A stretch of 50,505 nt of DNA from an uncultured Prevotellaceae bacterium (GCA_902768105.1 CACXJZ010000016.1:1-50505); one strand, 5' to 3'; shown: positions 33,725-44,008, counted from the stretch's first letter. Numbers and translations are program-made. The notes: generated from the letters alone by a model not told the origin.

Positions 33725-36700
33725 ACCTCTACAATCTGATTGTTATACACATACCACAGGTAGCCTTTGATGTGACTGTAGCCCATGTCCTGCAACAAGG
33801 TCATGTATTCCCTGACCTGTTCGTGGTACTCGGGTTTAGGCTTACCAAACTTGAAGTCAACGACCACCATCTCATGACCGTCAGTCATAACGCGGTCAGG
33901 ACGACGCTCCTGCGCCTGTCCATCGACAAGGGAAAGAATGGTACACTCGTTGAAGAGCTGCCAGCGTCCGGAGAACCAGTCCTTCACCCGAGGGTCTTCC
34001 AGTCGCTTGCGTATCATGTGGGCCAGTCGCTCGGGCGTCAGGTGAGCGTCGTAGAGTATGCCGTCCAGCTGCAGCTGGCGCAGCGCCTGGTCAATGTCGG
34101 CCGTCGTGCGGATATGGGCAAACACCTCGTGCAGCACGCTACCAGTCTTGATGTAGTTTGCCTGTGTCTCATCAGGCTCGTCACCTTCAATGAAGTCACG
34201 GCTTTTGTTGCTTTGTCTGAAGCTGATTTTGCTTGCGTGGGGAGTGATGTCCACCTCGCAGCGTTCTGCCGTCTGCAGGAACACGTTTTCTGTTGTACTC
34301 TGCCCTTTGGTTTTGGTGCACAGCGTACCATAATCGAACGTCACGGTACTCTCCTTGTCGTCGTGGCCCGTCAACACGGCACCTTCCATCTGCTCCTGCA
34401 ACTTAGGAAGGAGGTTCTGGATGAGTTGCGAACGGGAACCCGAAGAGTTACGGCGACCGATGACAAACAGGTTGTTACGGGCTCGAGTAAAGGCCACATA
34501 GAGCAGGTTCAAGTTGTCAACGCTGTTCTGCAGGTACTCATCGAAATAAGCTCGCTCGTAGGTGCTGCCAGCCATCTTGCCGTTGTAGTCGACAGGGACG
34601 AGTGGTAGCTCGTTATATGGCTCATCAGCCGCCTCACACCAGATGGTGTTGCTCTTTTCAAGTTTCCAGTCGCAGAAGGGCAGCAGCACGTGGTCAAACT
34701 CCAGACCCTTGCTCTTGTGGATGGTCAACAGCCTGATGCCGTCAATCTCGTCGCTCTGTATGGTCTTGCTGCAAAGCGTCTCCTTCCAATACCTGAGGAA
34801 GGCGTCTATGTCGGCAGCGTTGTCGGTCATGTAGCTGTTCAGGTAGTCATTGAAGGTGCAGAGATAGGCGTTCTCGTCCTTCAGTTGCTGTAGGCCGAAC
34901 AGCTTGTAAACCTCATTGGTCAGGTCTGTCAGCGGCAGCTTCAGCAGCTTGTCGCTCTCTTCCAGAAAACCCTCAGGCAGATAGGCATTGACATCCACGT
35001 CGCTCCTGAGCAGCTGGGCGTCGCTCAACTCGTTCTTCAGGATATGCTTCTGGTAGTTCTTGGCCAACGTTGCCCTAACGATGGTGTCGTCAGGATGCAT
35101 CAGCAGATGGAGCGCATCCATGAGCATGCAGACCAGCAGGGAGGCGTCGAGTCGGAAAGCCTCGTCAGAAACGATGGTGACGTCAGGAATGTTGGTTGCG
35201 AAATAGTCGATGATGTCGGGTATCACATCCTTGGAACGGATGAGGATGGCCATGTTGCTGTCAGAGACGCCTTGCTCTCTCAACGTCATCACCGTTTCAC
35301 CCAGTTTGCGGAGCACATTCTCACGATACTCTTTGCCGGGGAACAACGTGATTTGTATCTTTCCCGTCTTTTCACGCTGGGCGGGAATATTCTGTACGAC
35401 GTCCTTGTAGGCATGACGAATCTGACTGGAGAGTGCTTCACCGACTTTCTCCTTCAACTGCTCGTACTCCTGCTCAGCTGCTAGCTCAAAGAACCGGTTA
35501 TTGAACTCAATGATGTTTCGCTGTGAGCGGTAGTTCATGTCCAGCGACTGTACATGAAGCTGCTGCTGGGGTAGGGGGAAGTGTCTCTCGATGTCGTTCA
35601 ACAGCCTCCAGTCGCCCGACCGCCAACGGTAGATGCTTTGCTTGACGTCGCCCACAATCAGGTTCTGCGTGTCCTCATGACTCATGCACTCCTCCAGCAG
35701 CACCTTGAAGTTCTTCCATTGCACGGTACTGGTGTCCTGAAACTCGTCAATCATGATGTGCTCCAGCTGTGCACCAATCTTCTCAAAGATAAAGGGGGAG
35801 TCGCTGCCCTTGATGAGCTCGTGAAGCAGCTGCTGCGTGTCGCTCAGCAGGAAGCGGTTGGCTTCTGTGTTCAGGAGCCGCACCTTCTTCTCAATCTCGT
35901 CCAACAAGCGCAGTTGGTTCAGATGGCGCAGCGTGAGCGTGGCTGACTGATAGCGGAACCACTGTCTCTCACGTTCTTCCATAGCATGGTGAAGCAGGGG
36001 CAGCAGCGTTTGTTCCACGATGGGCAGCAGCTCAGCCTCCGTACCTTTCTTGCACCAGTTGGCGGCATCTTCCCTACAGCTTTGAACCGTCTTGTTGACA
36101 ATGTCTTCTTCAAAGTTTCCATTCTGCAGTTTGTAGAAGAATGATGCAATATTCTTGCCGCTTTTCAAGTCGCTGACATCGAGTCCTGCGCCTTCCAATG
36201 CTGAGAAAAAGCTGTTGCCGATCTCCTGCATGCGCTCCTTGGCCTCTTTGCATTGCTCGGCCAGCACCTGCGTGTAGCGTTCAAAGAACTCTTTGTCCGA
36301 CATCTTTTCTTTCAGGACCTTGCTGTGTTCCTTGTAAACGTCCTTGAAAATAGTTGTTCCGAAATTCTTGATGCTGCCGATGACGTTCCACGAGCGGGCC
36401 TCCTCGATATTGTCCATCACGTAGCGCAGAATCCATTGCAGCGTTTGGTCCTTTGTCTGCAGGTCCTGGACAAGCTCATCGACAGCCTGTTCCTCCACTT
36501 GCTTGTCGTTCAGCTCAATGCGCAGGTTGGCCGTCAGTTCCAGCTCGCGAGCCAGGTTACGCAGCACGCTTTGGAAAAACGTGTCAATGGTTGAGACGCG
36601 GAAATAGCTGTAATGATGCAGCAGGTTATGCAATGCTATGCCAGCCCGCTTGCACACAAGCGCCTCGTCATAGCCGGTCATCTCGCAGATATGCTGCAGA

Positions 36701-36924
36701 TAGTCGCGTGAGTCGGGCAGCCCTTTCCAGATGCCGTACAGCTGGCTCAGGATGCGCATCTTCATTTCCTCCGTTGCCTTGTTGGTGAAGGTGACGGCCA
36801 GGGTGCTGCGATACTGCTGCGGATTCTCCACCAGCAGCTTGATGTACTCCGATGCCAGCGTGAAGGTCTTTCCGCTTCCTGCGCTGGCCTTATAGACGGT
36901 TAGGGGCTTTCTTGCTGTTACCAT
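33721..36924 (-). CDS. addA: AddA-like UvrD-family helicase/nuclease subunit
   Basis: The 1067-residue protein begins with a UvrD/SF1A Walker A (KASAGSGKTFTLASEY) and carries LAVTFTNKATEEM, the DEFQDTS box (around residue 394), MNYRSQRNIIEFNNRF, LLTIHKSKGLEFDHVLLPF and LLYVAFTRARNNL (motif VI). A C-terminal nuclease domain shows RPDRVMTDGHEMVVVDFKFG. With AddB it unwinds and degrades broken ends until a recombination hotspot is met. It overlaps the upstream DUF5686 gene by 7 bp and addB by 4 bp, giving a compact operon. Confidence 0.9.
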   Translation of the reverse strand: MVTARKPLTVYKASAGSGKTFTLASEYIKLLVENPQQYRSTLAVTFTNKATEEMKMRILSQLYGIWKGLPDSRDYLQHICEMTGYDEALVCKRAGIALHNLLHHYSYFRVSTIDTFFQSVLRNLARELELTANLRIELNDKQVEEQAVDELVQDLQTKDQTLQWILRYVMDNIEEARSWNVIGSIKNFGTTIFKDVYKEHSKVLKEKMSDKEFFERYTQVLAEQCKEAKERMQEIGNSFFSALEGAGLDVSDLKSGKNIASFFYKLQNGNFEEDIVNKTVQSCREDAANWCKKGTEAELLPIVEQTLLPLLHHAMEERERQWFRYQSATLTLRHLNQLRLLDEIEKKVRLLNTEANRFLLSDTQQLLHELIKGSDSPFIFEKIGAQLEHIMIDEFQDTSTVQWKNFKVLLEECMSHEDTQNLIVGDVKQSIYRWRSGDWRLLNDIERHFPLPQQQLHVQSLDMNYRSQRNIIEFNNRFFELAAEQEYEQLKEKVGEALSSQIRHAYKDVVQNIPAQREKTGKIQITLFPGKEYRENVLRKLGETVMTLREQGVSDSNMAILIRSKDVIPDIIDYFATNIPDVTIVSDEAFRLDASLLVCMLMDALHLLMHPDDTIVRATLAKNYQKHILKNELSDAQLLRSDVDVNAYLPEGFLEESDKLLKLPLTDLTNEVYKLFGLQQLKDENAYLCTFNDYLNSYMTDNAADIDAFLRYWKETLCSKTIQSDEIDGIRLLTIHKSKGLEFDHVLLPFCDWKLEKSNTIWCEAADEPYNELPLVPVDYNGKMAGSTYERAYFDEYLQNSVDNLNLLYVAFTRARNNLFVIGRRNSSGSRSQLIQNLLPKLQEQMEGAVLTGHDDKESTVTFDYGTLCTKTKGQSTTENVFLQTAERCEVDITPHASKISFRQSNKSRDFIEGDEPDETQANYIKTGSVLHEVFAHIRTTADIDQALRQLQLDGILYDAHLTPERLAHMIRKRLEDPRVKDWFSGRWQLFNECTILSLVDGQAQERRPDRVMTDGHEMVVVDFKFGKPKPEYHEQVREYMTLLQDMGYSHIKGYLWYVYNNQIVEV

Positions 36925-38927
36925 TTTCTGAAGAGTTCAAGTGTGATTTTAAAACCTGAATCCTGGAACTTACCGTTCAGGAAACTGGCGAAGAAGCCTG
37001 CAGAGAAATAGCGGTTCGTGAGTCCATAGCCCACTTCGTAATAGGGACGAGTGTGATCAAGGAACGCTGCGCTGGCGTAGATACGCTCTGTCTCAATGTA
37101 TCTGCCTATCAAGGGCAGCCATGTGGCAAAGAACATTGGCGTCTCGTATGACAGGTTGGTGCGAATGTAGTAGTCAGAGGCGTTATACCATGCGCTGTTC
37201 AGCAACTGAAACTGTCCCGTCCAGTCGTCCTCCCAGCCTCCAGGCACGTTGTTGTCGCGGAAGTTTGCGTAATCGACGAAGTAGCTCGTGCTCTTGTTGG
37301 TATAGAAACCGCCGCCTACGCGAACGTTCAGCAGGCTCAGGCTGTGCAGGGGAATCTTCCATACACCATCCATCTCCCAGCGCTCATAGCCGATGTTCGA
37401 TTTCCAGACGCTCTTAATGCCTCGTTCGTAGTCGAGCACGAAGACCGGTCCATTCTTCCAGGGTGTGACCTTGAGCGACAGCACGGGCGAGAAGCTTCGG
37501 TAGATGGTAGGCTTGCCTAACGCCTCCATGCGCTCTGCGTTGATGGCCCTACGGTAATGGTAGGTAAAGCTGGTCATGATGGCGAGCCAGTCGAATGCCT
37601 CCACGTTGTTTCTTACTTCGATATGGTTGTCCGTAAACAAGTCAAGGTCCGACAAGTCAACCGAATCTTTGATGGTTTCTATCACGCTGGAATTGCTGAT
37701 ACGGTTACCGTTTCCCACCACGATTTCCGCATAACCGTCACGCTTCGGATTATAGGTCATGCGCAAAGGTGCCGTGAAATAGAACTGCTTGAACTTGAAG
37801 TTGTAACCGAGCTCTGGGTTCAGCGTCAGGTATCGGTGCTCAGAGAAATTGTAGCGGGCACCCATTTTGATCTTGTACGACAGTCCGCGGCTGTGGCTGT
37901 AGCTGAGGTATTGCGGGTTCAAGAGGGGAGAGAACCTGATGGAGGCGACGTCGTTTCCTGCATTGATACTGGTAAACAGGTTGTCGCCCACAACATCCCA
38001 CATGATGTCCTTCCAGAATCTGCTCCCATGATGTGCTATTGTGTCATTGTCCTGGGTGTCGTCATCGTCCTGATAGTAGTCATCATATACCTTCTGTTCT
38101 GTTTCCTCCAGCGGCACAGGACGTACCTTGTCCATCAGCGCCATGTCATTGACAGACTCCAGGGTGTCGGGCAGCGTCGTCGGACAATTGTAATACGCGT
38201 CAAAATAGCTCCTGACGTGGTTGCCCATGAAGTCAAACCGGGCCTCCAGCTCACAATGCTTGGGCAACAGCGACTGTACGCCGCTCTCACCCTGCTGGAT
38301 TGACACCTTGAAGTCAATCATGTCATACTCGCCCTCCAGCTCAACCATCGTTATCTGGCCTGTCTCATACCTCACGTAAGCCTGTCCTGACACCAGTTGG
38401 GTGTTAGGCAAGATGGGCTTGAAGGCTATGACGGCCTGTCCGTTGCCGATGATGGTGACGCGATAGCGGTAATAGTGTGCGTTGCTGCGATGGAAAGGGG
38501 AGAGGATATGCTGCGGAAACAGGCAGACGTTATAGAGGTTGGGCGTCAGCAGCTCCAGCACGGTGGGTAACGCCTTGCTGTAATGGGCAATGTTTCCCAC
38601 GCTGACCTGCCGTTTGAGTTCGTAGTCGTTAAGGTCCTTGTAGATCATGCGACAGTACGACTCACCCACATAGGCACGGTCGCCCTTGGCAATGGAGTAC
38701 ATGTGCGGAATGAGGAAGAGCGTGAAGTTACGTTTGTCCGTAAAGAAAGAATACTTCAGATAGACATTGTTTTCGTAACCTTCCACGCAATAAGCGTAGT
38801 TCCGCTGATAGTCAAACACACGACTAACCAACAGGGAATCAGCATTTTCCTCTGCATAAAGAAAACCGGGCGTGAAGCAAATCACGCCCAGCATCCATAT
38901 CTTGATGAACCACTGTTTGCATTTCAC
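36918..38927 (-). CDS. DUF5686-family predicted outer-membrane protein
   Basis: The protein (669 residues from the GTG at 38927) has a signal peptide MKCKQWFIKIWMLGVICFTP and many alternating strands in its C-terminal half (for example LTLNPELGYNFKFKQFYFTA), as in the DUF5686 beta-barrel family. It lacks the carboxypeptidase-regulatory N-domain of many members. ATG codons exist at 38945 and 38963, but both lie within or upstream of a consensus promoter (38933-38964). The GTG just after the promoter gives a clean signal peptide, so it is preferred, less surely. It overlaps addA by 7 bp. Function unknown. Confidence 0.75.
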   Translation of the reverse strand: MKCKQWFIKIWMLGVICFTPGFLYAEENADSLLVSRVFDYQRNYAYCVEGYENNVYLKYSFFTDKRNFTLFLIPHMYSIAKGDRAYVGESYCRMIYKDLNDYELKRQVSVGNIAHYSKALPTVLELLTPNLYNVCLFPQHILSPFHRSNAHYYRYRVTIIGNGQAVIAFKPILPNTQLVSGQAYVRYETGQITMVELEGEYDMIDFKVSIQQGESGVQSLLPKHCELEARFDFMGNHVRSYFDAYYNCPTTLPDTLESVNDMALMDKVRPVPLEETEQKVYDDYYQDDDDTQDNDTIAHHGSRFWKDIMWDVVGDNLFTSINAGNDVASIRFSPLLNPQYLSYSHSRGLSYKIKMGARYNFSEHRYLTLNPELGYNFKFKQFYFTAPLRMTYNPKRDGYAEIVVGNGNRISNSSVIETIKDSVDLSDLDLFTDNHIEVRNNVEAFDWLAIMTSFTYHYRRAINAERMEALGKPTIYRSFSPVLSLKVTPWKNGPVFVLDYERGIKSVWKSNIGYERWEMDGVWKIPLHSLSLLNVRVGGGFYTNKSTSYFVDYANFRDNNVPGGWEDDWTGQFQLLNSAWYNASDYYIRTNLSYETPMFFATWLPLIGRYIETERIYASAAFLDHTRPYYEVGYGLTNRYFSAGFFASFLNGKFQDSGFKITLELFRKW

Positions 38928-38932
38928 AGCCC

Positions 38933-38964
38933 CAAAATTACACATTAATTTTGAGAGCACCAAA
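38933..38964 (-). promoter_or_regulatory. Promoter of the DUF5686-addA-addB operon
   Basis: On the minus strand TTTG (38961-38964), a 20-nt spacer and TAATTTTG (38933-38940) fit the consensus. It lies five bases before the preferred GTG start, implying a leaderless or nearly leaderless mRNA. Confidence 0.6.
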
Positions 38965-38977
38965 CAAACAATATTTT

Positions 38978-39850
38978 TTAACCCAAATATTTCATCAGAA
39001 TCTTCGCATTGCCGCTGTCACGCAGCTTGGCAATACTCTTCTCACGAATCTGACGCACACGCTCACGAGTCAGTCCCAGCTGGTCACCAATCTCCTCCAG
39101 ACCTTTCTCGTGGCAGCCAATGCCGAAGCATTGGGTCAGAATCTGTATCTCACGCTCCTTGAGCACCTTGTGCAGCACGGTGTTCAGCTCCTGTGCCATC
39201 GACTCATGATCGACGTAGCGGTCTGTACGACTGTCATCGCCACTGGCCATCACGTCAAGCATGCAGTTGTCCTCACCATCCTGGAACGGAGCGTCAATCG
39301 ATACGTGGTGACCGTCGGCCATCAGGCTCTGCGAAATCTTCTCCTCGTCCATGTTGGTAGCCATACTCAGCTCGGTCACAGAGGGGTGACGCTGGTTCTC
39401 CTGCTCGAACTTGTTGATTTCGTGACTGATCTTGTTCAGAGAACCAACCTGGTTCAGCGGCAGGCGAACAATACGGCTCTGCTCGGCAATAGCCTGCAGG
39501 ATGCTCTGGCGAATCCACCATACGGCATACGAGATGAACTTAAAACCACGTGTCTCGTCGAACTTCTGGGCAGCTTTGATCAGGCCAATATTACCCTCGT
39601 CAATCAAGTCAGTTAGTGTCAGACCCTGATGCTGGTACTGCTTTGCTACAGATACGACAAAACGCAGGTTGGCGGTTACCAACTTGTCCTTTGCACGTTC
39701 ACCCTCAGGACCTCCCTTGCGGATTTTCTGTGCCAACTCAATCTCCTCGTCGATAGAAATGAGAGGTGCACGACCAATCTCCACCAGATACTTATCCAGT
39801 GCTTCACTCGAACGGTTTGTAATACTCTTCTGAATCTTTAACTGTCTCAT
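38978..39850 (-). CDS. rpoD: Primary sigma factor RpoD (sigma-70), short Bacteroidetes form
   Basis: The 290-residue protein directs RNA polymerase to the TTTG/TAnnTTTG promoters seen throughout this window. It lacks region 1.1. It has SSEALDKYLVEIGRAPLIS (region 1.2), NLRFVVSVAKQYQHQGLTLT (2.1), DLIDEGNIGLIKAAQKFDE (2.2), RGFKFISYAVWWIRQSILQA (2.3-2.4), region 3, and region 4 with EEIGDQLGLTRERVRQIREK as the -35-type helix-turn-helix. It is a single gene, divergent from gyrA. Confidence 0.95.
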   Translation of the reverse strand: MRQLKIQKSITNRSSEALDKYLVEIGRAPLISIDEEIELAQKIRKGGPEGERAKDKLVTANLRFVVSVAKQYQHQGLTLTDLIDEGNIGLIKAAQKFDETRGFKFISYAVWWIRQSILQAIAEQSRIVRLPLNQVGSLNKISHEINKFEQENQRHPSVTELSMATNMDEEKISQSLMADGHHVSIDAPFQDGEDNCMLDVMASGDDSRTDRYVDHESMAQELNTVLHKVLKEREIQILTQCFGIGCHEKGLEEIGDQLGLTRERVRQIREKSIAKLRDSGNAKILMKYLG

Positions 39851-40200
39851 CTTTTCTTTGTTGAAATGACCCTAACTTCTTGATATACAGGTCAATATTA
39901 AAAAATTTACCCTTAAAACGTTGCAAAGATACTAAAAAAATCAATACGTTGTACTTTTTTTAACGCTTTTTTTAAATAAGGTATAGGGATGCTTTTTGTA
40001 GAAATTACGCATTTTAACATCCATTAGGCAAAAAAATGCTTAAAGTTTTGCGTGATTTAAATATTCTTCGTACCTTTGCAAAGTTTTGGGAAAACGCGTC
40101 AGCGGGCTTAAAAATGGCCTTAAACGCAAAAAATCGAAAATTATAAATAGTCAAACTGTAAATAGAAAAAATTAAATTGTCAAATAGGTAAATAAAAAAG
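39851..40200. promoter_or_regulatory. rpoD-gyrA intergenic region with divergent promoters
   Basis: No gene fits in these 350 bases. The gyrA promoter is consensus: TTTG at 40047-40050, 20 nt, TACCTTTG at 40071-40078, leaving a leader of about 115 nt. For rpoD the minus strand has TATCTTTG at 39924-39931 without an exact -33 box. The rest is A/T-rich, and the 60 bases before gyrA hold loose GTAAAT-type repeats similar to the gap before the yebC-family gene. Confidence 0.7.
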
Positions 40201-42735
40201 ATGGATCAAACATTCGACAACGACAGAATTATTAAGATTAACATTGAAGAAGAGATGAAGTCATCGTACATCGACTATTCGATGTCTGTCATCGTGGCCC
40301 GTGCCCTTCCCGATGTTCGTGACGGCTTCAAGCCCGTACACCGCCGAATCCTCTTCGGCATGAAGAATATCAACAATGTATCAACACAACCTTATAAAAA
40401 GTGCGCGCGCGTAGTAGGTGAGGTACTCGGTAAGTACCACCCCCACGGCGACTCCTCCGTCTATGGTGCCCTCGTTCGTATGGCACAGGACTGGAACATG
40501 CGCTACACTCTGGTTGACGGACAAGGTAACTTCGGCTCTGTCGATGGCGACTCTCCTGCCGCCATGCGTTATACGGAATGTCGCTTGTCGAAGATGGGTG
40601 AGCACATCATGGACGACCTCGAGAAGGACACCGTCGATATGACGCCAAACTTCGACGACTCGCTGACAGAGCCCACCGTCATGCCGACCAAGATTCCCAA
40701 CCTATTGGTAAATGGCGGTAACGGTATTGCCGTTGGTATGGCAACCAATATGCCTACTCACAATCTGGGTGAGGTCATTGACGGCTGTTGCGCCTACATT
40801 GACAATCCCGACATCGACACCGAGGGTCTGATGCAGTATATCCCCGGCCCAGACTTCCCCACAGGAGCCTATATATATGGCCTGCAGGGTGTGAAGGATG
40901 CCTACGAGACGGGTAGGGGACGCATCGTGATGCGTGCCAAGGCCGAGATTGAGAGCGGCGACACCCACGACAAGATTGTGGTGACCGAGATTCCCTACGG
41001 CGTCAACAAGGCCGACCTCGTGGCATATATTGCCGACCTGGCCAACCAGCACAAGGTTGAAGGCGTGGCCAACGTCAACGACGAGTCTGGCCGTCAGGGT
41101 ATGCGTATCGTGGTTGATGTGAAGCGCGATGCCAACGCCAACGTTCTCTTGAACAAACTCTTTAAGATGACAGCTCTACAGAGCTCATTCTCAGTCAATA
41201 ACATTGCGCTGGTAAAGGGACGTCCCCGTCTGCTTACCTTGAAGGAATGTGTGAAGTATTTCGTGGAGCATCGTCACGACGTGACCATCCGTCGCACCAA
41301 GTACGACCTGAAGAAAGCTCAGGAGCGTGCCCACATCCTGGAGGGTTTGATTATCGCCGTCAACAACATCGACGAGGTAGTTAAGATTATCCGCAACAGC
41401 GAGACGCCCTCCGACGCCCAGCGTAACTTGGAGAAGCGTTTCGAGCTCGACGAGCTGCAGTCGAAGGCCATCGTTGATATGCGCCTCAGCCAGCTCACCG
41501 GTCTGCGCGTTGAGCAGTTGCACCAGGAGTACGACGACCTGATGAAACTCATTGCCGACCTGCAGGAAATCCTCGATAACCCCGAGCGCTGCAAGGAAGT
41601 GATGAAGCAGGAGCTGCAGGAGGTGAAGGAGCAGTACGGCGACGAGCGCAAGACGGAGATTATCCCCTTCGACCATGAGTTCAATGCCGAGGACTTCTAT
41701 CCCGACGATCCCGTGGTCATCACCATCAGCCATATGGGCTACATCAAGCGCACCAACCTGGACGAGTTCCATGCTCAGGGACGTGGCGGCATGGGCAGCA
41801 AGGGTGCCCGCCATCGCGACAACGATTTCACGGAGTATATCTATCCGGCAACGATGCACAACACGCTGCTCTTCTTCACCCAGAAGGGTCGCTGCTATTG
41901 GCAGAAGTGCTACGAGATTCCCGAGGGCGACAAGAACTCGAAGGGTCGTGCCATCCAGAACCTGCTGAACATCGAGCCCGACGACTCCATCAACGCCGTG
42001 CTGCGTATCAAGAACTTCAACGATACAGAGTTCGTCAACTCCCACTACGTCATGTTTGCCACCAGGAAGGGTATCATCAAGAAGACCTGTCTGGAGCAGT
42101 ACTCCCGTCCGCGTGCCAATGGTGTGATTGCCATCAACATCAACGAGGGCGACGAGGTGGTAGGCGTTCGTCTGACCAACGGTCACAACGAGATCCTGAT
42201 GGCCAACCGCAACGGTCGTGCCGTACGCTTCAACGAAGACCAGGTACGTACCATGGGCCGTGTGGCTACCGGTGTTATCGGTATGCGTCTTGACGGAGGC
42301 GACGACGAGGTGGTAGGCATGGTCTGCGTCAACGATCCTGAGACAGAGACCATCATGGTGGTCAGCGAGAACGGCTACGGCAAGCGTACCGACATTGAGG
42401 ACTATCGCAAGACCTCGCGCGGCACCAAGGGTGTGAAGACGCTCGCCATCACGGAGAAGACCGGCCGTCTGGTAGCCATCAAGGTGGTGACCGACGAGAA
42501 CGACCTGATGATTATCAATAAGAGTGGTGTGCTCATCCGCCTGAAGGTGGCTGACGTGCGCGTCATGGGTCGTGCCACACAGGGAGTCCGTCTCATCAAC
42601 CTCGCCAAGAAGAACGACGTCATCGCCAGCGTCTGCAAGGTAGCCACGTCACAGGACGAGGAAGAGTATGACGACGACTCCGAGAATACAGAGTCTTCCG
42701 AAAACTCCGAGCCCCCCGCGAACCCCGAGAATTAA
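40201..42735 (+). CDS. gyrA: DNA gyrase subunit A
   Basis: The 844-residue GyrA introduces negative supercoils with GyrB. The breakage-reunion domain has FKPVHRRILFGM and the catalytic tyrosine in SPAAMRYTECRLSKM. The quinolone region reads GKYHPHGDSSVYGALVRMAQ: the serine matching E. coli Ser83 is kept, and the position matching Asp87 is Gly, which varies among Bacteroidetes and need not mean resistance. The C-terminal beta-pinwheel carries the GyrA box-like QGRGGMGSKG near residue 528. The tail is acidic and Ser/Glu-rich (SENTESSENSEP). It starts after a long leader. Confidence 0.97.
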   Translation: MDQTFDNDRIIKINIEEEMKSSYIDYSMSVIVARALPDVRDGFKPVHRRILFGMKNINNVSTQPYKKCARVVGEVLGKYHPHGDSSVYGALVRMAQDWNMRYTLVDGQGNFGSVDGDSPAAMRYTECRLSKMGEHIMDDLEKDTVDMTPNFDDSLTEPTVMPTKIPNLLVNGGNGIAVGMATNMPTHNLGEVIDGCCAYIDNPDIDTEGLMQYIPGPDFPTGAYIYGLQGVKDAYETGRGRIVMRAKAEIESGDTHDKIVVTEIPYGVNKADLVAYIADLANQHKVEGVANVNDESGRQGMRIVVDVKRDANANVLLNKLFKMTALQSSFSVNNIALVKGRPRLLTLKECVKYFVEHRHDVTIRRTKYDLKKAQERAHILEGLIIAVNNIDEVVKIIRNSETPSDAQRNLEKRFELDELQSKAIVDMRLSQLTGLRVEQLHQEYDDLMKLIADLQEILDNPERCKEVMKQELQEVKEQYGDERKTEIIPFDHEFNAEDFYPDDPVVITISHMGYIKRTNLDEFHAQGRGGMGSKGARHRDNDFTEYIYPATMHNTLLFFTQKGRCYWQKCYEIPEGDKNSKGRAIQNLLNIEPDDSINAVLRIKNFNDTEFVNSHYVMFATRKGIIKKTCLEQYSRPRANGVIAININEGDEVVGVRLTNGHNEILMANRNGRAVRFNEDQVRTMGRVATGVIGMRLDGGDDEVVGMVCVNDPETETIMVVSENGYGKRTDIEDYRKTSRGTKGVKTLAITEKTGRLVAIKVVTDENDLMIINKSGVLIRLKVADVRVMGRATQGVRLINLAKKNDVIASVCKVATSQDEEEYDDDSENTESSENSEPPANPEN

Positions 42736-42790
42736 ACCTTTCGCAAAATAATATGTCAAAATAGATGTCAAACCAATCAATTAAAAGCTT

Positions 42791-43999
42791 ATGAAAAAGT
42801 TAATGATGATGGCACTGATGATTGTAGCAAGCGCTACAGCCTTTGCCGGTGACTCGGATGCGCTGAAGGCCATCCTGAAATCCAAGACCTATGCTGAAGC
42901 AGAGCAACAGCTGAAAGCTAATTTCAACCAGCTGTCCAATGACCAGGAGAAGGCTGAAGCCTACAACAAGCTCGTGGACCTGGCAATGGATGATTTCAAT
43001 GCTGAAGACAATAAGCGTATGCTCCAGCAGCCCTTCGACAGCAACGCCATGTACGCTGCTGCCTACAACGCTCTGGTTAACGGTATGGAGTGCAACAAGT
43101 ACGACCAGCTGCCTAATGCCAAGGGTAAGATTAAGCCCCGCTATTTCGAGAAGAACCAGGAACGTCTGAAGAATGCGCGTATCGCTGTCATCAACGGTGG
43201 TGTGGAGTATGCCAACAACCAGGACAACAAGCGTGGCTACGAGTATTTCCTGATGTACCTGAACTCTGCTAAGGACCCCCTGTTTGCTAATGCTGAGTGG
43301 ATCAAGGCCGACGCAAACATCGGTCTGGCTTCTTACTATGCTGGCCGTTGCGCCATCCTCAACGAGGAGTATGGCAAGGCAACAGTAGCTCTTGACGAGG
43401 CCCTGAACGATACTGACGCACAGATTCGCGACGAGGCATTCGGTCTGAGACTCTATGCCATGAACCGCAACCAGAAGACGGCTGCTGACTCAGCCCAGTA
43501 CCTCATCGACATGAAGGACCTGATGGCCAAGTATCCCGACAACGAGAAGGTGTTCGGTGCTTTAGGTGACGCTCTGCTCCTGCAGGAGAAGACCGATGAC
43601 CTCATCGCCCTCTGCAACGCTCATCCCGGCAATCCGCTGTCACTCGTCTATAAGGGAATGATTGCCATGAACAACAAGAATTACGAGGAGGCAATCGCTG
43701 ACTTCAGCAACATCACGCCCGACCATCCCAGCTACCTGCAGGTTCTCTACAACCGCGCTATCTGTAAGCTGAACGTTGCCGGCGACTTCCAGGAGAAGCA
43801 TGCCAACAAGAACACGGGTGCCATGACTCCTGACAACGAGGCAAAGTTCAAGGAACTGCTGAACGATGCACGCGTAGATTTCGAGACGGTACGCCAGCTC
43901 GACCCCGACCAGGAGAACGTTCGTTGGGTTGTGCTCCTGCGAAACATCTACTACAACCTGGGTGACGAGGCTAAGTACCAGGAACTGGAAAATATGTAA
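42791..43999 (+). CDS. Secreted TPR-like repeat protein (first of a related pair)
   Basis: The 402-residue protein has a signal peptide (MKKLMMMALMIVASATAFAG) and helical repeats of the tetratricopeptide type; clear units are LVYKGMIAMNNKNYEEAIAD and VLYNRAICKLNVAGDF. It is probably periplasmic and engaged in protein-protein contact; the partner is unknown. The next gene is related: both have KGKIKPRYF or KGRVRPEYR followed by an F/Y-rich YEYFLMYLNSAKDPLF or YEFFEAYLDCARQPLF segment. It follows gyrA by 55 bp without a clear promoter of its own. Confidence 0.8.
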   Translation: MKKLMMMALMIVASATAFAGDSDALKAILKSKTYAEAEQQLKANFNQLSNDQEKAEAYNKLVDLAMDDFNAEDNKRMLQQPFDSNAMYAAAYNALVNGMECNKYDQLPNAKGKIKPRYFEKNQERLKNARIAVINGGVEYANNQDNKRGYEYFLMYLNSAKDPLFANAEWIKADANIGLASYYAGRCAILNEEYGKATVALDEALNDTDAQIRDEAFGLRLYAMNRNQKTAADSAQYLIDMKDLMAKYPDNEKVFGALGDALLLQEKTDDLIALCNAHPGNPLSLVYKGMIAMNNKNYEEAIADFSNITPDHPSYLQVLYNRAICKLNVAGDFQEKHANKNTGAMTPDNEAKFKELLNDARVDFETVRQLDPDQENVRWVVLLRNIYYNLGDEAKYQELENM

Positions 44000-44008
44000 T
44001 CACGACGC

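Noticed and set aside
38928-38963. ATG starts at 38945 or 38963 for the DUF5686 gene
   Set aside because: Both lie within the consensus promoter, and the protein from the GTG at 38927 has the cleaner signal peptide. They remain possible if another promoter exists.
40441-40500. GyrA position equal to E. coli Asp87 being Gly, read as a quinolone-resistance mutation
   Set aside because: The Ser83 equivalent is intact, and this position varies among Bacteroidetes; there is no wild-type reference here to call a mutation.
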